64,000 nucleotides of DNA from Candidatus Zixiibacteriota bacterium (GTDB lineage Bacteria > Zixibacteria > MSB-5A5 > JAABVY01), in the NCBI GenBank assembly GCA_011056555.1, contig DSEQ01000038.1, positions 1-64,000 of the forward strand. Direction: 5' to 3'. A program made the position numbers and the translations under genes. This document shows, one piece after another, positions 18,404 through 27,617 of the stretch. The notes under the pieces were generated by a model. It saw nothing but the letters and a program-made list of their open reading frames with translations, searched no databases and was not told the origin of the DNA. The first letter of the stretch is position 1. Every line of letters starts with the position of its first letter.

Positions 18404-20080
18404 TCAAGCTAATGATTTTACCGCCAATGTGGTACCTCCGGCGATATACGAAATATGCTCAAAACCGGCAGTCCTGAGAATGTGGGAGGCTTGATGCGAG
18501 CGCATGCCCCGATGGCACAGGATCACAATTCGTTTTGACTTTTCCAGGTTCTGGAGGTTATCCGCAAGGTCATTCAAAGGTATATGTACAATATTCTTAG
18601 CTTTGAACGGAATCGCCTCCACCTCCTCCGGCTCACGCACGTCGAGAAGGATGAAATCTCCCTCGGAATAGTCGCCCCCGGGACTTTCCTGCTCCAATCC
18701 GTGCTCCAGCGATTTGGCGATAGCTCCCAGATGATAAAGGGGATCAATCGCTTCCGAATAGGGCGGGGCGTAACCATGCTCGAAACAGAGCAGATCATCG
18801 ATCCTGGCTTTCTTCTGCAAAAGAGAGGAGAAGACATCGATTCGACGTACAACATCACCCTTGCCCACAGCCTGAATCCCGAGCAGGGAATGATCTTCCG
18901 GATTAAATACCATTTTCAGGGAAATCGGTTTGCTTTCGGGGTAATAATCCGGTTTATCGACAAAGCTGCCCCATACCGAGTTGGCATTCATCCCGGCCTC
19001 ATCGGCGGCCTGTTGATTCAGCCCAACCGAACCGACATTGAGGTCAAAAACTTTGACCATAAAGGCGCCCAAAACACCTGGAAATTTTTCCTCTCCTCCG
19101 GCGATATGCTCGGCGATAATCCGTCCGTGGCGATTGGCCAGCGAGCCTAAAGGAATATATATCGGATTACCGGTGATTTGATGGGTCAGCTCGACAACAT
19201 CCCCCCCGGCGTAGATTTCCGGATCGGAGGTCTGCATATATTCATTTACTTTGATTCCTCCGCTCTGGCCCAGTTCCAGACCGACTGCTTCCGCCAGATG
19301 TGAGGCCGGATCGACTCCCACACACAAGAACACATAATCAACTTGAAGCTGCTTATCATTTGAAAGAATGACCTTCACCTTATCATCATCGAGCTCAAAA
19401 TCAGTCACGGCGGTATTTAGATAAAGCTTGACATCATTAGCCTCCATCTCCTTCGCCACCGGAATGGCCATATCCTCATCCAATGCATAGGGCAGAAGCT
19501 GTGATTCCATTTCCACCAGGGTGGTCTCGATGCCCCACAGGCTGGCGGTTGCCTCCGCCATCTCGCAGCCGATGAATCCGCCTCCTACGACGAGTGCGCT
19601 GCCGATTTTACCGGTTTGCGCCAGCTTGCGAAAATTCCGGGCATCATCCGGGCGGGTAAACGGAGTAATCCGGTCTGTTTTCGGGATATCTACGGGCAAT
19701 TTTGTGGGAGTGGCGCCGGTGGCTATTACCAGCTTGTCGTAGCCGTGATCGCGGCTGTCTCCGGTTCTCAAGTCCTTCACCTTCACCTTTTTCTCTTTGC
19801 GATTGATTTCAATTACTTCAGATTCTGTAACGGCATTAAAGCCTTTGCTTTTTCGGAAGTAATCAACGTCGCGGACGACATTATAGGAAGTCTCCGTCAG
19901 TGCCCTGAATGAATCGACATCACCTGATGCAAAGTAGGGCAGCCCGCAGGTGGCATAGGAAAGGTCCTTTTCTTTTTGAAAGAGCGTAATTTTCAAGTCC
20001 GGTTTTCGTCTAGCCAGTGTGGCTGCAGCCTTACATCCGCAAGCCACCCCGCCAATTATAACAACATCCGATTTTTCCAT
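18404..20080 (-). CDS. CoA-disulfide/polysulfide reductase with C-terminal rhodanese domain
   Basis: A 558-aa FAD- and NAD(P)H-dependent oxidoreductase of the CoADR/Npsr group. FAD motif at residues 6-20 (VIIGGVACGCKAA), catalytic Cys45 in ATCGLPYF, and NAD motif VVGGGFIGCEMAE. The C-terminal 100 residues are a rhodanese domain with active-site ILCHRGMRSHQA. Relatives reduce persulfides, polysulfides or CoA-disulfides; substrate here is unknown. It lies between the dsrMKJOP and siroheme operons, with a terminator before it, fitting a role in handling reduced sulfur. Confidence 0.88.
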   Translation of the reverse strand: MEKSDVVIIGGVACGCKAAATLARRKPDLKITLFQKEKDLSYATCGLPYFASGDVDSFRALTETSYNVVRDVDYFRKSKGFNAVTESEVIEINRKEKKVKVKDLRTGDSRDHGYDKLVIATGATPTKLPVDIPKTDRITPFTRPDDARNFRKLAQTGKIGSALVVGGGFIGCEMAEATASLWGIETTLVEMESQLLPYALDEDMAIPVAKEMEANDVKLYLNTAVTDFELDDDKVKVILSNDKQLQVDYVFLCVGVDPASHLAEAVGLELGQSGGIKVNEYMQTSDPEIYAGGDVVELTHQITGNPIYIPLGSLANRHGRIIAEHIAGGEEKFPGVLGAFMVKVFDLNVGSVGLNQQAADEAGMNANSVWGSFVDKPDYYPESKPISLKMVFNPEDHSLLGIQAVGKGDVVRRIDVFSSLLQKKARIDDLLCFEHGYAPPYSEAIDPLYHLGAIAKSLEHGLEQESPGGDYSEGDFILLDVREPEEVEAIPFKAKNIVHIPLNDLADNLQNLEKSKRIVILCHRGMRSHQASHILRTAGFEHISYIAGGTTLAVKSLA

Positions 20081-20087
20081 TGTCCAT

Positions 20088-20135
20088 ATCCTTTTTTAAA
20101 AACAATGCCGGAGAAGATGAGTTCTTGTCCGGCAC
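20088..20135 (-). terminator. Terminator of the dsrMKJOP operon
   Basis: Read on the minus strand, TGCCGGA and TCCGGCA (20106-20112 and 20128-20134) form a stem with a 15-base loop. A T-rich stretch (TTGTTTTT) follows. It separates dsrP from the reductase-rhodanese gene. Confidence 0.6.
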
Positions 20136-20160
20136 TTAGAATCTATTTTATAAAATCTCC

Positions 20161-21366
20161 CTACTTCGTTCCAACCGCCTTCGTTTCGAGCGGGCGCACC
20201 CTGTCGTAGGTTACCTCGCCCCGAACAGTCAGCGCAACTTTGTAGAACACAGTGACCAGCAGCGCCCCCACCGCGTAAATCGCTATAGTGATCATAATCT
20301 CCGGGAAGGTCGGTTTATAAGATACAACCTCTCCCAATACCGAGGGCACAAAGCCGGTTATGATCAGGCCGATGCCCTTGTCGATCCAGAGGCCGATAAA
20401 TACCGCCACGCAGGTCACGGGCAGAAGCTTGAAATTATAGCGGAACTTCGGCACAATCAGCATCACCAGGGCGAAGATCGAAAGCACGACCGAGGTCCAC
20501 ATCCAGGGCACCAGGTTGGCATTGCCATCAAGCCCAAAATACATGTATTTGAAATGGGCGACATGCTCAGGCATGGCGGAATAGAATGCGGTGAAGAACT
20601 CCATCAGCACGAAGAAGACATTGATGATCATGGCGTAGGTGACGATCACGGTGAGCTTCTTGATGGGTTCGTCACCCACATGGAATTTCGTAATTTTTCT
20701 CATGAGCAGGACCAGCAGAATCAAGAGCGCAGGACCGGCCGCAAAGGCCGAGGCCAGAAATCGGGGCGCCAGGATAGCGGTCATCCAGAACGGCCTCGCT
20801 CCCAGACCGGCGTACAAAAACGCCGTGACAGTATGGATCGAAACGGCCCAGGGGATGGAAAAGACAATCACCGGCCTGATCCACCCGGGAGGCGCGATGC
20901 CTTTGCGTTCAGCGCCCAGGGTTACGATACTGATAACAATATTCAGAATAAGATATCCCGACAGCACCACTGTATCCCAGAACAGCATGGAGTTGGGACT
21001 GGGGTGCAGAAAAAGGTTGAACATCCTGGAGGGCTGACCGATATCCACCACCACAAACAACATGCACATGATAACAGAACTGATAGCCAGGAATTCCCCC
21101 AGGATCGTAATCTTGCCGAAGGCCTTATAATTATGCAGATAGTAGGGCAGTACGACCATAACAGCCGAGGCCGCCACACCTACCAGGAATGTCAACTGGG
21201 CGATATAGAATCCCCAGGTAACATCACGCGACAGACCCGTTATTCCCAAACCCTCATGATACTGCTTGAGGTAAAACAGAAACCCGACGAATATTACCGC
21301 GAGCAGGAAAAAAACCCAGGTCCAGTATCTCTTACTTCCTCTTAATGCATTCTCTATCATGGGCAC
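20161..21366 (-). CDS. dsrP: DsrP, NrfD-like membrane subunit of DsrMKJOP
   Basis: DsrP (401 aa) is the polytopic NrfD/PsrC-family quinone-interacting subunit of the DsrMKJOP complex, which links the menaquinone pool and periplasm to reduction of the DsrC trisulfide. About ten hydrophobic segments can be traced, with the conserved GLSRDVTWGFYIAQ start and the ARPFWMTAILAPRFLASAFAAG region. It follows dsrO with one base between and ends the operon. Confidence 0.93.
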   Translation of the reverse strand: MPMIENALRGSKRYWTWVFFLLAVIFVGFLFYLKQYHEGLGITGLSRDVTWGFYIAQLTFLVGVAASAVMVVLPYYLHNYKAFGKITILGEFLAISSVIMCMLFVVVDIGQPSRMFNLFLHPSPNSMLFWDTVVLSGYLILNIVISIVTLGAERKGIAPPGWIRPVIVFSIPWAVSIHTVTAFLYAGLGARPFWMTAILAPRFLASAFAAGPALLILLVLLMRKITKFHVGDEPIKKLTVIVTYAMIINVFFVLMEFFTAFYSAMPEHVAHFKYMYFGLDGNANLVPWMWTSVVLSIFALVMLIVPKFRYNFKLLPVTCVAVFIGLWIDKGIGLIITGFVPSVLGEVVSYKPTFPEIMITIAIYAVGALLVTVFYKVALTVRGEVTYDRVRPLETKAVGTK

Positions 21367-21367
21367 C

Positions 21368-22138
21368 TCACACTAAATAATAGACTTCGGGCTCAGTCCC
21401 GAGTTCGGGTTTACGTCTGATTGAGAATCTATCCTGAAGCGCCTTCCTGACTTCCGATTCCGGATCCTCCAGATCGCCGAAAATCAAAGCGCCCTCTTTG
21501 CAAGCTTCCACGCAGGCGGGCTTCTGCCCTTTCGCCAGGCGCAGTTCGCAGAAGGTACATTTCTCTACTACCCCCCGGGTGCGTGTCGGAAAGTCCGGAT
21601 TGACTTCTTTTATATGCGGACGGGGATCTCTCCAGTTGAAGCTCCTGGAACCGTAGGGACAGGCGACTACGCAATAGCGGCAGCCTATACATCTATGCCA
21701 GTCCATCATCACGATCCCGTCCTCCTCACGCTTCCAGGTGGCCTTGGTGGGGCAGACCCTGGTGCAGGGAGGATTATCGCAATGATTACACAAAAGCAGC
21801 GCGGGTCCCTCGGTGATGCTCTCTTCCAGGTGCTCGTGTTCCATGCTGTGGAAGGCATGATGAAATGAATCTTTCCAGATCCACTTGATTTCGTCCTTAC
21901 GATTATCGAAATCGGGAACATTGTGATACAGGTGGCAGGCCTGGACACAGTCCCTGCAGCCTTCCTGGCTATGGCACTTTTTCAAATCGACTACCATAGC
22001 ATATCTCCTGGTTCCGGCTTCAGCGGCTTTTTTCCGGGGAGTTTGGGGGCTGGCCAGCCCATCGATAGAGGCGCCCCCGGCTATCCCCAGTATGGTCAGG
22101 CCGGATACCTTCATGAATCCTCTTCTATCTATACCCAT
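21368..22138 (-). CDS. dsrO: DsrO, periplasmic iron-sulfur subunit
   Basis: DsrO (256 aa) is a ferredoxin-like subunit with a Tat signal at its N terminus (DRRGFMKVSGLTILGIAGG), so it is exported folded. Cys motifs for about four [4Fe-4S] clusters follow: CHSQEGCRDCVQAC, CNHCDNPPCTRVCP, CIGCRYCVVACPYG and CTFCELRL...CVEAC. The ATG at 22138 overlaps the dsrJ stop by one base (TGATG) and has AAAGGAG upstream. A longer GTG start at 22141 is less likely. Confidence 0.94.
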   Translation of the reverse strand: MGIDRRGFMKVSGLTILGIAGGASIDGLASPQTPRKKAAEAGTRRYAMVVDLKKCHSQEGCRDCVQACHLYHNVPDFDNRKDEIKWIWKDSFHHAFHSMEHEHLEESITEGPALLLCNHCDNPPCTRVCPTKATWKREEDGIVMMDWHRCIGCRYCVVACPYGSRSFNWRDPRPHIKEVNPDFPTRTRGVVEKCTFCELRLAKGQKPACVEACKEGALIFGDLEDPESEVRKALQDRFSIRRKPELGTEPEVYYLV

Positions 22139-22524
22139 CACTCAAACTCCTTTGGATCGACGTGACAATCCCAGCAATAGGGCACCACTGCCAGATAATC
22201 ATGACAGCGGTCGCAGAAATTGGCCTTGCTGGCATGGCAGCCCAGGCATGTTCGGGTTAGGCTCTTCTCGATCGTGCTGTCAAGGGTCATCGACCGGTAC
22301 CATCGGTCATCTTCACGCACAACTTCATCGCGCCAGTCATCCAGAAGAAACATATGCGTTTCTTTCATCAGAACACTGTCGATTATGCAGTTTTCGCCTC
22401 TGGCGGCCTTCTCCAGCACGGGCATCTCCCCCGTCTTACCGCCCGCTACCGCATACCAGATCGGAAAGGCGGCAATCACGAGGAAGATCAGAAGACCAAT
22501 TATAATTTTCCCGGTATTATGCAT
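22138..22524 (-). CDS. dsrJ: DsrJ, triheme cytochrome c
   Basis: DsrJ (128 aa) is a membrane-anchored periplasmic cytochrome. One N-terminal membrane helix (residues about 6-27) is followed by three CxxCH sites: CLGCH (93-97), CDRCH (104-108) and CWDCH (117-121). Cys46 in RGENCI is a plausible distal ligand of the unusual His/Cys heme known in this family. It overlaps dsrK by eight bases and has GGAGG upstream. Confidence 0.93.
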   Translation of the reverse strand: MHNTGKIIIGLLIFLVIAAFPIWYAVAGGKTGEMPVLEKAARGENCIIDSVLMKETHMFLLDDWRDEVVREDDRWYRSMTLDSTIEKSLTRTCLGCHASKANFCDRCHDYLAVVPYCWDCHVDPKEFE

Positions 22525-24169
22525 CCTCGCTCACCTCCTGTTCCTTCTTCTCTTCCTCTGCCTGCGCAACTCCGACCAGCGGTTCTCCCCGCAGGTCGGT
22601 GGTCCTCGGCTTTCCGCCCTTCATTACAAGGGCATTGCCAAGCATCTCATGCACTCCTCCGACCTCCACGCCGGGAACCCAGTACTCCAGAAGGGGCGGG
22701 AGAGTGGCTTTATCGATCGCACAGATGCAGAGCAGAATATTGACACCGTCTCTCTCATGAACGAATTTGGTGGCATTGGCCCTGGGGAAACCTCCCCGCA
22801 ATCTCATCTCCAGATTTTCATCAGTACCGAGACCGGCCCCGGAACCGCAGCAGAATGTCTGTTCCTTAATCGTATTCTCGGGCATCTCGGTAAAATTGTT
22901 ACAGCAGGCCCTGATAACGTAACGCGGCTCCTCGATCAGGCCCATGGCCCGGGCGGGATTGCAGGAATCATGGAAGGTCGGATGCCAGTGGTCATTTCTT
23001 GACTTGTCCAGTTTCAGCTTGTTATTTCGGATCAGGTCGGAGGTGAACTCCATGATGTGAACCATTTTGGTATTTCTGGCATTCTCGAATTTGGTTGCGG
23101 TTATGGGCGAGACCGGTTCCTCGAGGAAATCGGCCGGGCCATTTAACGTGTCCATGTACTGGTGAATCACGCGCCACATATGACCGCATTCCCCGCCCAG
23201 AATCCACTTCACGCCCAGGCGCTTGGCCTCGGCATAAATTTTGGCATTGAGACGTTTCATCATCTCATGCGAATGGAACAGCCCGAAATTACCGCCTTCA
23301 GAGGCATAGGCGCTCCAGGTGTAATCGAGGCCGATTTCGTGGAACAACGCCAGGTAACCGAGCAGTGTGTAGTAATGCGGTGAGGCGAAGTAATCAGCCG
23401 AGGGCGCCACAAACAGGATTTCCGCGCCTTTTTTGTTAATGGGAGCATCCACCCTGATTCCAGTAATTTCCTCCAGCTCATCGACTGCGAATTCAATACT
23501 GTCTGCGAAACCATGGGGCTGGATACCGAGGTGATTGCCGGTCCTGAAGCAGTTGGCGACGGGGGTGCAGATCCATTCGATATTGATGCCCACCAGATTC
23601 ATGAGCTCCCGGCCTATCATGGTGATCTCGGCCGTGTCGATGCCATAAGGACAGAACACTGAACAGCGGCGGCATTCGGTGCACTGATAGAAGTAGTAGA
23701 ACCATTCCTTGAGCACATCAACCGTCAGTTCCCGCGCACCCACCATCTTGCCCATAAGTTTGCCGGCCATGGTGAAGTCTTTGCGGTAGACCGAACGCAG
23801 GAGCTCGGCACGCAGCACGGGCATATTCTTGGGATCTCCGGAGCCGATGAAAAAGTGGCACTTATCGGCGCAGGCTCCGCAGCGAACGCAGATATCCATA
23901 AAAAGCTGCAGGGAGCGGAACCTTTTGATTCTTACCCTCAGGCCCTCCAGTATAATTTCTTTCCAGTTCTCCGGCAGCTTCCAGTCTTCATCAGTCGGGG
24001 ACCACTTTCTTGGATTAGGAAGATCCAGATATTCCAGATTCTTGGCAGGAGCAGCATAGTTCCAGGTACCCCTCCTGAACTCGACTGTCGGATCAAACCA
24101 GGTCTTTTTCTTTGGTTTGTAATCGATGCCGCCGGCTAACTCTTCCGGTGATATAATTTTTTCAGCCAT
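22517..24169 (-). CDS. dsrK: DsrK, HdrD-like catalytic iron-sulfur subunit
   Basis: DsrK (550 aa) is the cytoplasmic subunit thought to reduce the DsrC trisulfide. It has two [4Fe-4S] motifs (CVRCGACADKCHF and CTECRRCSVFCPYG) and CCG-domain cysteines in FHDSCNPARAMG and TFCCGSGAG, which hold the noncubane cluster in HdrB/D-type proteins. A Lys/Glu-rich C-terminal tail ends QEVSEDA. It starts two bases after dsrM and overlaps dsrJ. Confidence 0.94.
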   Translation of the reverse strand: MAEKIISPEELAGGIDYKPKKKTWFDPTVEFRRGTWNYAAPAKNLEYLDLPNPRKWSPTDEDWKLPENWKEIILEGLRVRIKRFRSLQLFMDICVRCGACADKCHFFIGSGDPKNMPVLRAELLRSVYRKDFTMAGKLMGKMVGARELTVDVLKEWFYYFYQCTECRRCSVFCPYGIDTAEITMIGRELMNLVGINIEWICTPVANCFRTGNHLGIQPHGFADSIEFAVDELEEITGIRVDAPINKKGAEILFVAPSADYFASPHYYTLLGYLALFHEIGLDYTWSAYASEGGNFGLFHSHEMMKRLNAKIYAEAKRLGVKWILGGECGHMWRVIHQYMDTLNGPADFLEEPVSPITATKFENARNTKMVHIMEFTSDLIRNNKLKLDKSRNDHWHPTFHDSCNPARAMGLIEEPRYVIRACCNNFTEMPENTIKEQTFCCGSGAGLGTDENLEMRLRGGFPRANATKFVHERDGVNILLCICAIDKATLPPLLEYWVPGVEVGGVHEMLGNALVMKGGKPRTTDLRGEPLVGVAQAEEEKKEQEVSEDA

Positions 24170-24171
24170 AT

Positions 24172-25170
24172 CTATTTTTCCTTCTCCAACGGCATACCGG
24201 CCGCCTTCATTACATCTCTAAACTCATCTTCCCACTCTTCGTATGTATGTGTCTTGACAGGATAATTCCAGGGATTAACATGTCTCTCTTCACGGTTGTT
24301 GTTGGCCATATTGCGGGTAGGAGACATAAATATGCCGCCCATGTGCATGAGCTTGCTGAACGGGAAATAGCCGAACAGGACAGCCACGAAGAACAGGTGA
24401 ATATAAAACATCACACCGATCGTCTCCGGCACAACCGGATGGAAACTGACCAGACCCATCGCGAGCTGTTTGACATCGACGATGTCCGCCCGAAATCCTG
24501 TATAACGCATCAGAATCCCGCTGGCCGCAATCGAAAGAATCAGGAACAGCGCGAAGTAGTCGGAGCCAAGCGATATATATCTGAGTTTGGGATCGTAAAG
24601 CCTGCGCAGGAAAAGAAATGTGACCGCTGCCACGATCGCAACATTAGTCAGATATATGATGGGCAGTCCGATCTGGAAAAAGCCATCCAGCGCCTGCAGG
24701 CCGCTGACGAAAAACGGCGCCGGCTCCGCAAAGAAACGGAAATGGCGCAGCAGAATTATCAGAAATGACCAGTGGAATACAAGTCCGGCGGCCCACAGCC
24801 ATTTGCTGGGGCCATAAACCAGTTTGGGTCCCTCTCTCAAATCAGCTTTGGTATTTCTGAACAGGGAACGGAAAAAGAGCACCTCCAGAGCCATCCTTCC
24901 AATCACCCCCCAGGTGTTGTGCGGCGCTTCCAGGCTGGAGCTTTTGATCCAGGGGTGGGATTTTTGCTGTCCGCACGTGGTGGTGATCTTGAAAGGAACT
25001 GCAGAGCTTGCCCATCTGACAATGCGGTAAACAAAACCGATTAAGAACATGGCTATGGCCGCATAGGGTATAACAACCCCGAAGACATAGTTCAGTCCCA
25101 GGACCTCCGTGCCAATGATAGGTATGAGGAGCAAAACTATGATCATTAATAATGCAAAAAGGGCGCTCAT
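24172..25170 (-). CDS. dsrM: DsrM, NarI-like cytochrome b
   Basis: DsrM (332 aa) is the diheme b-type quinol-interacting membrane subunit. Hydrophobic segments appear at about 2-22, 28-48, 125-145, 170-190, 205-225 and 255-275. Conserved histidines include VFHWSF and the HLFF...SKLMHMGG region. It opens the dsrMKJOP gene string, 27 bases after the RsbRD-N gene, and is the counterpart of the smaller NarI-like protein at 29399-30085. Confidence 0.93.
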   Translation of the reverse strand: MSALFALLMIIVLLLIPIIGTEVLGLNYVFGVVIPYAAIAMFLIGFVYRIVRWASSAVPFKITTTCGQQKSHPWIKSSSLEAPHNTWGVIGRMALEVLFFRSLFRNTKADLREGPKLVYGPSKWLWAAGLVFHWSFLIILLRHFRFFAEPAPFFVSGLQALDGFFQIGLPIIYLTNVAIVAAVTFLFLRRLYDPKLRYISLGSDYFALFLILSIAASGILMRYTGFRADIVDVKQLAMGLVSFHPVVPETIGVMFYIHLFFVAVLFGYFPFSKLMHMGGIFMSPTRNMANNNREERHVNPWNYPVKTHTYEEWEDEFRDVMKAAGMPLEKEK

Positions 25171-25197
25171 CTATGAAGACCTCCCTTCAACGAATAT

Positions 25198-25737
25198 CTA
25201 TCCAACGCCGCCATTGGGATTATTATTATTTTCAGCTTCATCGCTTTTTCTCTGAGATTTCTCGAACAGTACAGCAGAACGATCCCTTACTTCCTTCAGC
25301 CTGATTCTGTTGATCTGCTCGCGGCAGTTCACGTAAACATCAAATGCCAGAAAAGTAAGTCTGTCTATTTTGATCTCGAAGTCTATCAGCTCTCTTATTA
25401 TCCCGGGCTCCTCTAATTTCTCCGCACAGGCTTCTTTCAGTATGTCTTTCAGGAGATACATGAAATTGACCGCCTGCGAGGGGGTGAAATCCTGCACTGA
25501 ACGCACCCGCACGAAATTATCCATTGACTCCATCATTTCAACGGCTTTGACATTTTCGATCAGGCCGTTCAGGATAGTCTCGGTTTCGCGTTTGATGCAG
25601 GCCCCGACAGGATTGTTGAATCTATCCCTCTCGCCCTGAAAAAACTTTCTGGAATCGGGGTGATACGATTCAAAAATTCTGTTCTGCCAACTTTTCAGGA
25701 TTTCAGACTTTTTTTCTCTGACGATATCAATGAACAT
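25198..25737 (-). CDS. RsbRD N-terminal domain protein upstream of dsrM
   Basis: A 179-aa soluble protein matching the RsbR/RsbRD N-terminal (non-heme globin-like) fold: it starts with a helical REKKSEILKSWQNRIFESY segment, and the rest is nearly all predicted helix. No STAS domain follows. Genes of this type precede dsrM in several sulfate reducers, as I recall. A sensory or regulatory role is inferred; the ligand is unknown. It is the first gene of the dsrMKJOP operon, after the 413-base control region. Confidence 0.8.
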   Translation of the reverse strand: MFIDIVREKKSEILKSWQNRIFESYHPDSRKFFQGERDRFNNPVGACIKRETETILNGLIENVKAVEMMESMDNFVRVRSVQDFTPSQAVNFMYLLKDILKEACAEKLEEPGIIRELIDFEIKIDRLTFLAFDVYVNCREQINRIRLKEVRDRSAVLFEKSQRKSDEAENNNNPNGGVG

Positions 25738-25930
25738 AAATCAGATTGAGTCAGGTTACAATTTCATCTTGTTTCCGGTTCAGCCGGGCAGGCCGGAAGA
25801 ATCGGAAAACATATAGATTCCAAAATCAGATTATATAATTTTCCTTCTGCCATCAAAGTTTTGAGATGATTGTAACTATTGCCAAATTAACAGGATAAAC
25901 CTTTGTTCTGCCATCTCATATCAAATTTTC

Positions 25931-25959
25931 TATATAGCAAATAGCCCCTTTTAAATCAA
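25931..25959 (-). promoter_or_regulatory. Promoter of the rsbR-dsrMKJOP operon
   Basis: On the minus strand TTGATT (25954-25959) and TATATA (25931-25936) are spaced by 17 bases. The tandem palindromes lie just upstream of the -35, so they could be activator sites or upstream-bound repressor sites. Confidence 0.5.
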
Positions 25960-25965
25960 GTAAAA

Positions 25966-26004
25966 TTGTTACTAAATTCACAAAGCTTGTTAAAAAAATA
26001 ACAA
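25966..26004. promoter_or_regulatory. Tandem Rex-like operators
   Basis: TTGTTACTAAATTCACAA (25966-25983) and TTGTTAAAAAAATAACAA (25987-26004) are two 18-bp palindromes three bases apart, centre to centre 21 bases or two helical turns. The second closely fits the Rex consensus TTGTTAA-N4-TTAACAA. An almost identical copy of the first lies at 30762-30779. Confidence 0.65.
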
Positions 26005-26150
26005 TTTTACTCAAATATTATACGCTCTATTGGAAGCCCGAATTTGGTGGGTTATGATATCATAATCAGATATTATTTGCGGCTTTTTCCTGCAAATCTG
26101 CACAGTTACAAGTAGTTTTGCAGTAATTGTGTGCGATGCTTCTTGTAGGG

Positions 26151-27602
26151 CTATTCGATGGGACTGTTTCCGGGCAGATCGCCTGCCGCTTCTTCTTTTA
26201 CAGGGCACTCTCTCGGAAGTTTAACTATAAATGTACTGCCCTGACCCGGTTCTGATTCAATATTGATCATTCCGCCATGCGTTTGAGCGATTTTGTTGGC
26301 AATGAACAGCCCCAGGCCGGTGCCCCCCGCACCCTTGGATGAAAAGAACAGGCTGAAGGCCTTCTCACGGGTCTCCTGGCTCATACCGATGCCATTGTCG
26401 GATATTTTGAAATGAATATCAGCATTGTTTCCGTTGACCTCGAACCTGACAAAATGCGAATCACGCGTCTTTTCAACCCTGCAGGCATCTATCGCATTTT
26501 CCAGCAGATTTACGAATAATGATCTTGCCGAAAGCCGGTCGGCCTCGAATTTCCCGACCCCGTCGCTGATCTCGTAACTGAAATCGATATTCAACCTGCG
26601 GGCCTTCTCGGTCATTAAGGTGCAGACATCCTCAATCAGCGTGCGCACAGAAATAATTTCCCATTCCGGCTGACGTTCCTTGGCGTAATAGAGAATATCC
26701 ATCACCATTGAACGAATGCGATCCAGATTCCGGAGGGCCATTTCCCAGCCCTGGTCGATGCGTTCGCGGTCATTCTTTTTCAGCCCCGAATTGACCAGGT
26801 AGATGCCCCCATCCAGGCCGCTCAGAAGTCCCTTGATGCTGTGTGAAATAGAACCGATTAGCAAACCTACAGCCGAAAGTTTATCCTGCAGAGAGCGAAT
26901 CTGAGTAATATCGGCAGTCATTTCCACCACTTTCTCGATCTCGCCCTCGGCGTTGCGTATCGGCGCGGTGCAGACCAGGACATTCATCTGTTCATTATGG
27001 CGGGATGTGACCACTTCTTCATGCATCCGGATTTCGCCATCCTCGAAGGTCTCCTTAACGATACAGGGAAAACAGGCCTTATCCCGATGCTTGTAGACCT
27101 TGTAGCATTTGTCCCCATAAGATGTACCGAAGGCCTCGCGATGTAGACGGTTGGCCTCGACTATGCGCAGGTCGCGATCCTGAATCGAGATATAGCAGGG
27201 CACCTCCTCAAAGAGCAGCTTGTACTTTTCCTGGCTTTCCCGAAGCTGCCCCTGCAGGAGCTTTTGTTCCGTTATATCTGTCGACATTTCCATGACCGCG
27301 TCGATCTCGCCGCCGCCGTTGTAAATCGGAGTGGTATAGACCACAACGGCAATGGCCTTTCCATCCTTTGTACGCACCCATTCCTCGCTCTTATGCGGAT
27401 GGCCGTCCCGGAAAGTGCGTTCAACCGGGCAGTCCTCGCATTTTTCAGGGCGATGCTTGTATACCTGGTAACAGCACCGCCCCTCGTAGTCACCGAACTC
27501 CTGTTCGAACCTTTTATTCGCATTTATTATTCGGTATTCTCTATCCTGCACCGTAAGAAAACACGGCATAGATTCAAAATAATTTTGATATGAATCTTTC
27601 AT
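26151..27602 (-). CDS. Dual-PAS sensor histidine kinase with cysteine-rich PAS domains
   Basis: A 483-aa soluble histidine kinase with no membrane segment. PAS1 (about 1-115) and PAS2 (about 125-238) each hold a Cys cluster: C43, C44, C55, C58 and C166, C177, C180, in the contexts YKHRPEKCEDCP and YKHRDKACFPC. The phospho-acceptor is probably H254 in SISHSIKGLL. The ATPase part shows NLLENAIDA, DNGIGM and GTGLGLFIANKI. It is 15 bases downstream of a receiver-domain fusion gene and is its obvious candidate partner. Redox or Fe-S sensing by the PAS cysteines is inference. Confidence 0.88.
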   Translation of the reverse strand: MKDSYQNYFESMPCFLTVQDREYRIINANKRFEQEFGDYEGRCCYQVYKHRPEKCEDCPVERTFRDGHPHKSEEWVRTKDGKAIAVVVYTTPIYNGGGEIDAVMEMSTDITEQKLLQGQLRESQEKYKLLFEEVPCYISIQDRDLRIVEANRLHREAFGTSYGDKCYKVYKHRDKACFPCIVKETFEDGEIRMHEEVVTSRHNEQMNVLVCTAPIRNAEGEIEKVVEMTADITQIRSLQDKLSAVGLLIGSISHSIKGLLSGLDGGIYLVNSGLKKNDRERIDQGWEMALRNLDRIRSMVMDILYYAKERQPEWEIISVRTLIEDVCTLMTEKARRLNIDFSYEISDGVGKFEADRLSARSLFVNLLENAIDACRVEKTRDSHFVRFEVNGNNADIHFKISDNGIGMSQETREKAFSLFFSSKGAGGTGLGLFIANKIAQTHGGMINIESEPGQGSTFIVKLPRECPVKEEAAGDLPGNSPIE

Positions 27603-27617
27603 AGGTTATCACCGCTT

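Larger units (their letters stand above)
25738..26150. promoter_or_regulatory. Control region of the rsbR-dsrMKJOP operon
   Basis: A long AT-rich stretch with no supported full gene. It holds a minus-strand promoter (25931-25959), tandem operators (25966-26004) and two short ATGGCAGA-initiated frames on the minus strand (25876-25914 and 25764-25853). The leader between promoter and gene is about 190 bases, long enough for post-transcriptional control. The part at 26010-26150 is the tail region of the kinase gene transcript, with no strong terminator. Confidence 0.55.
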
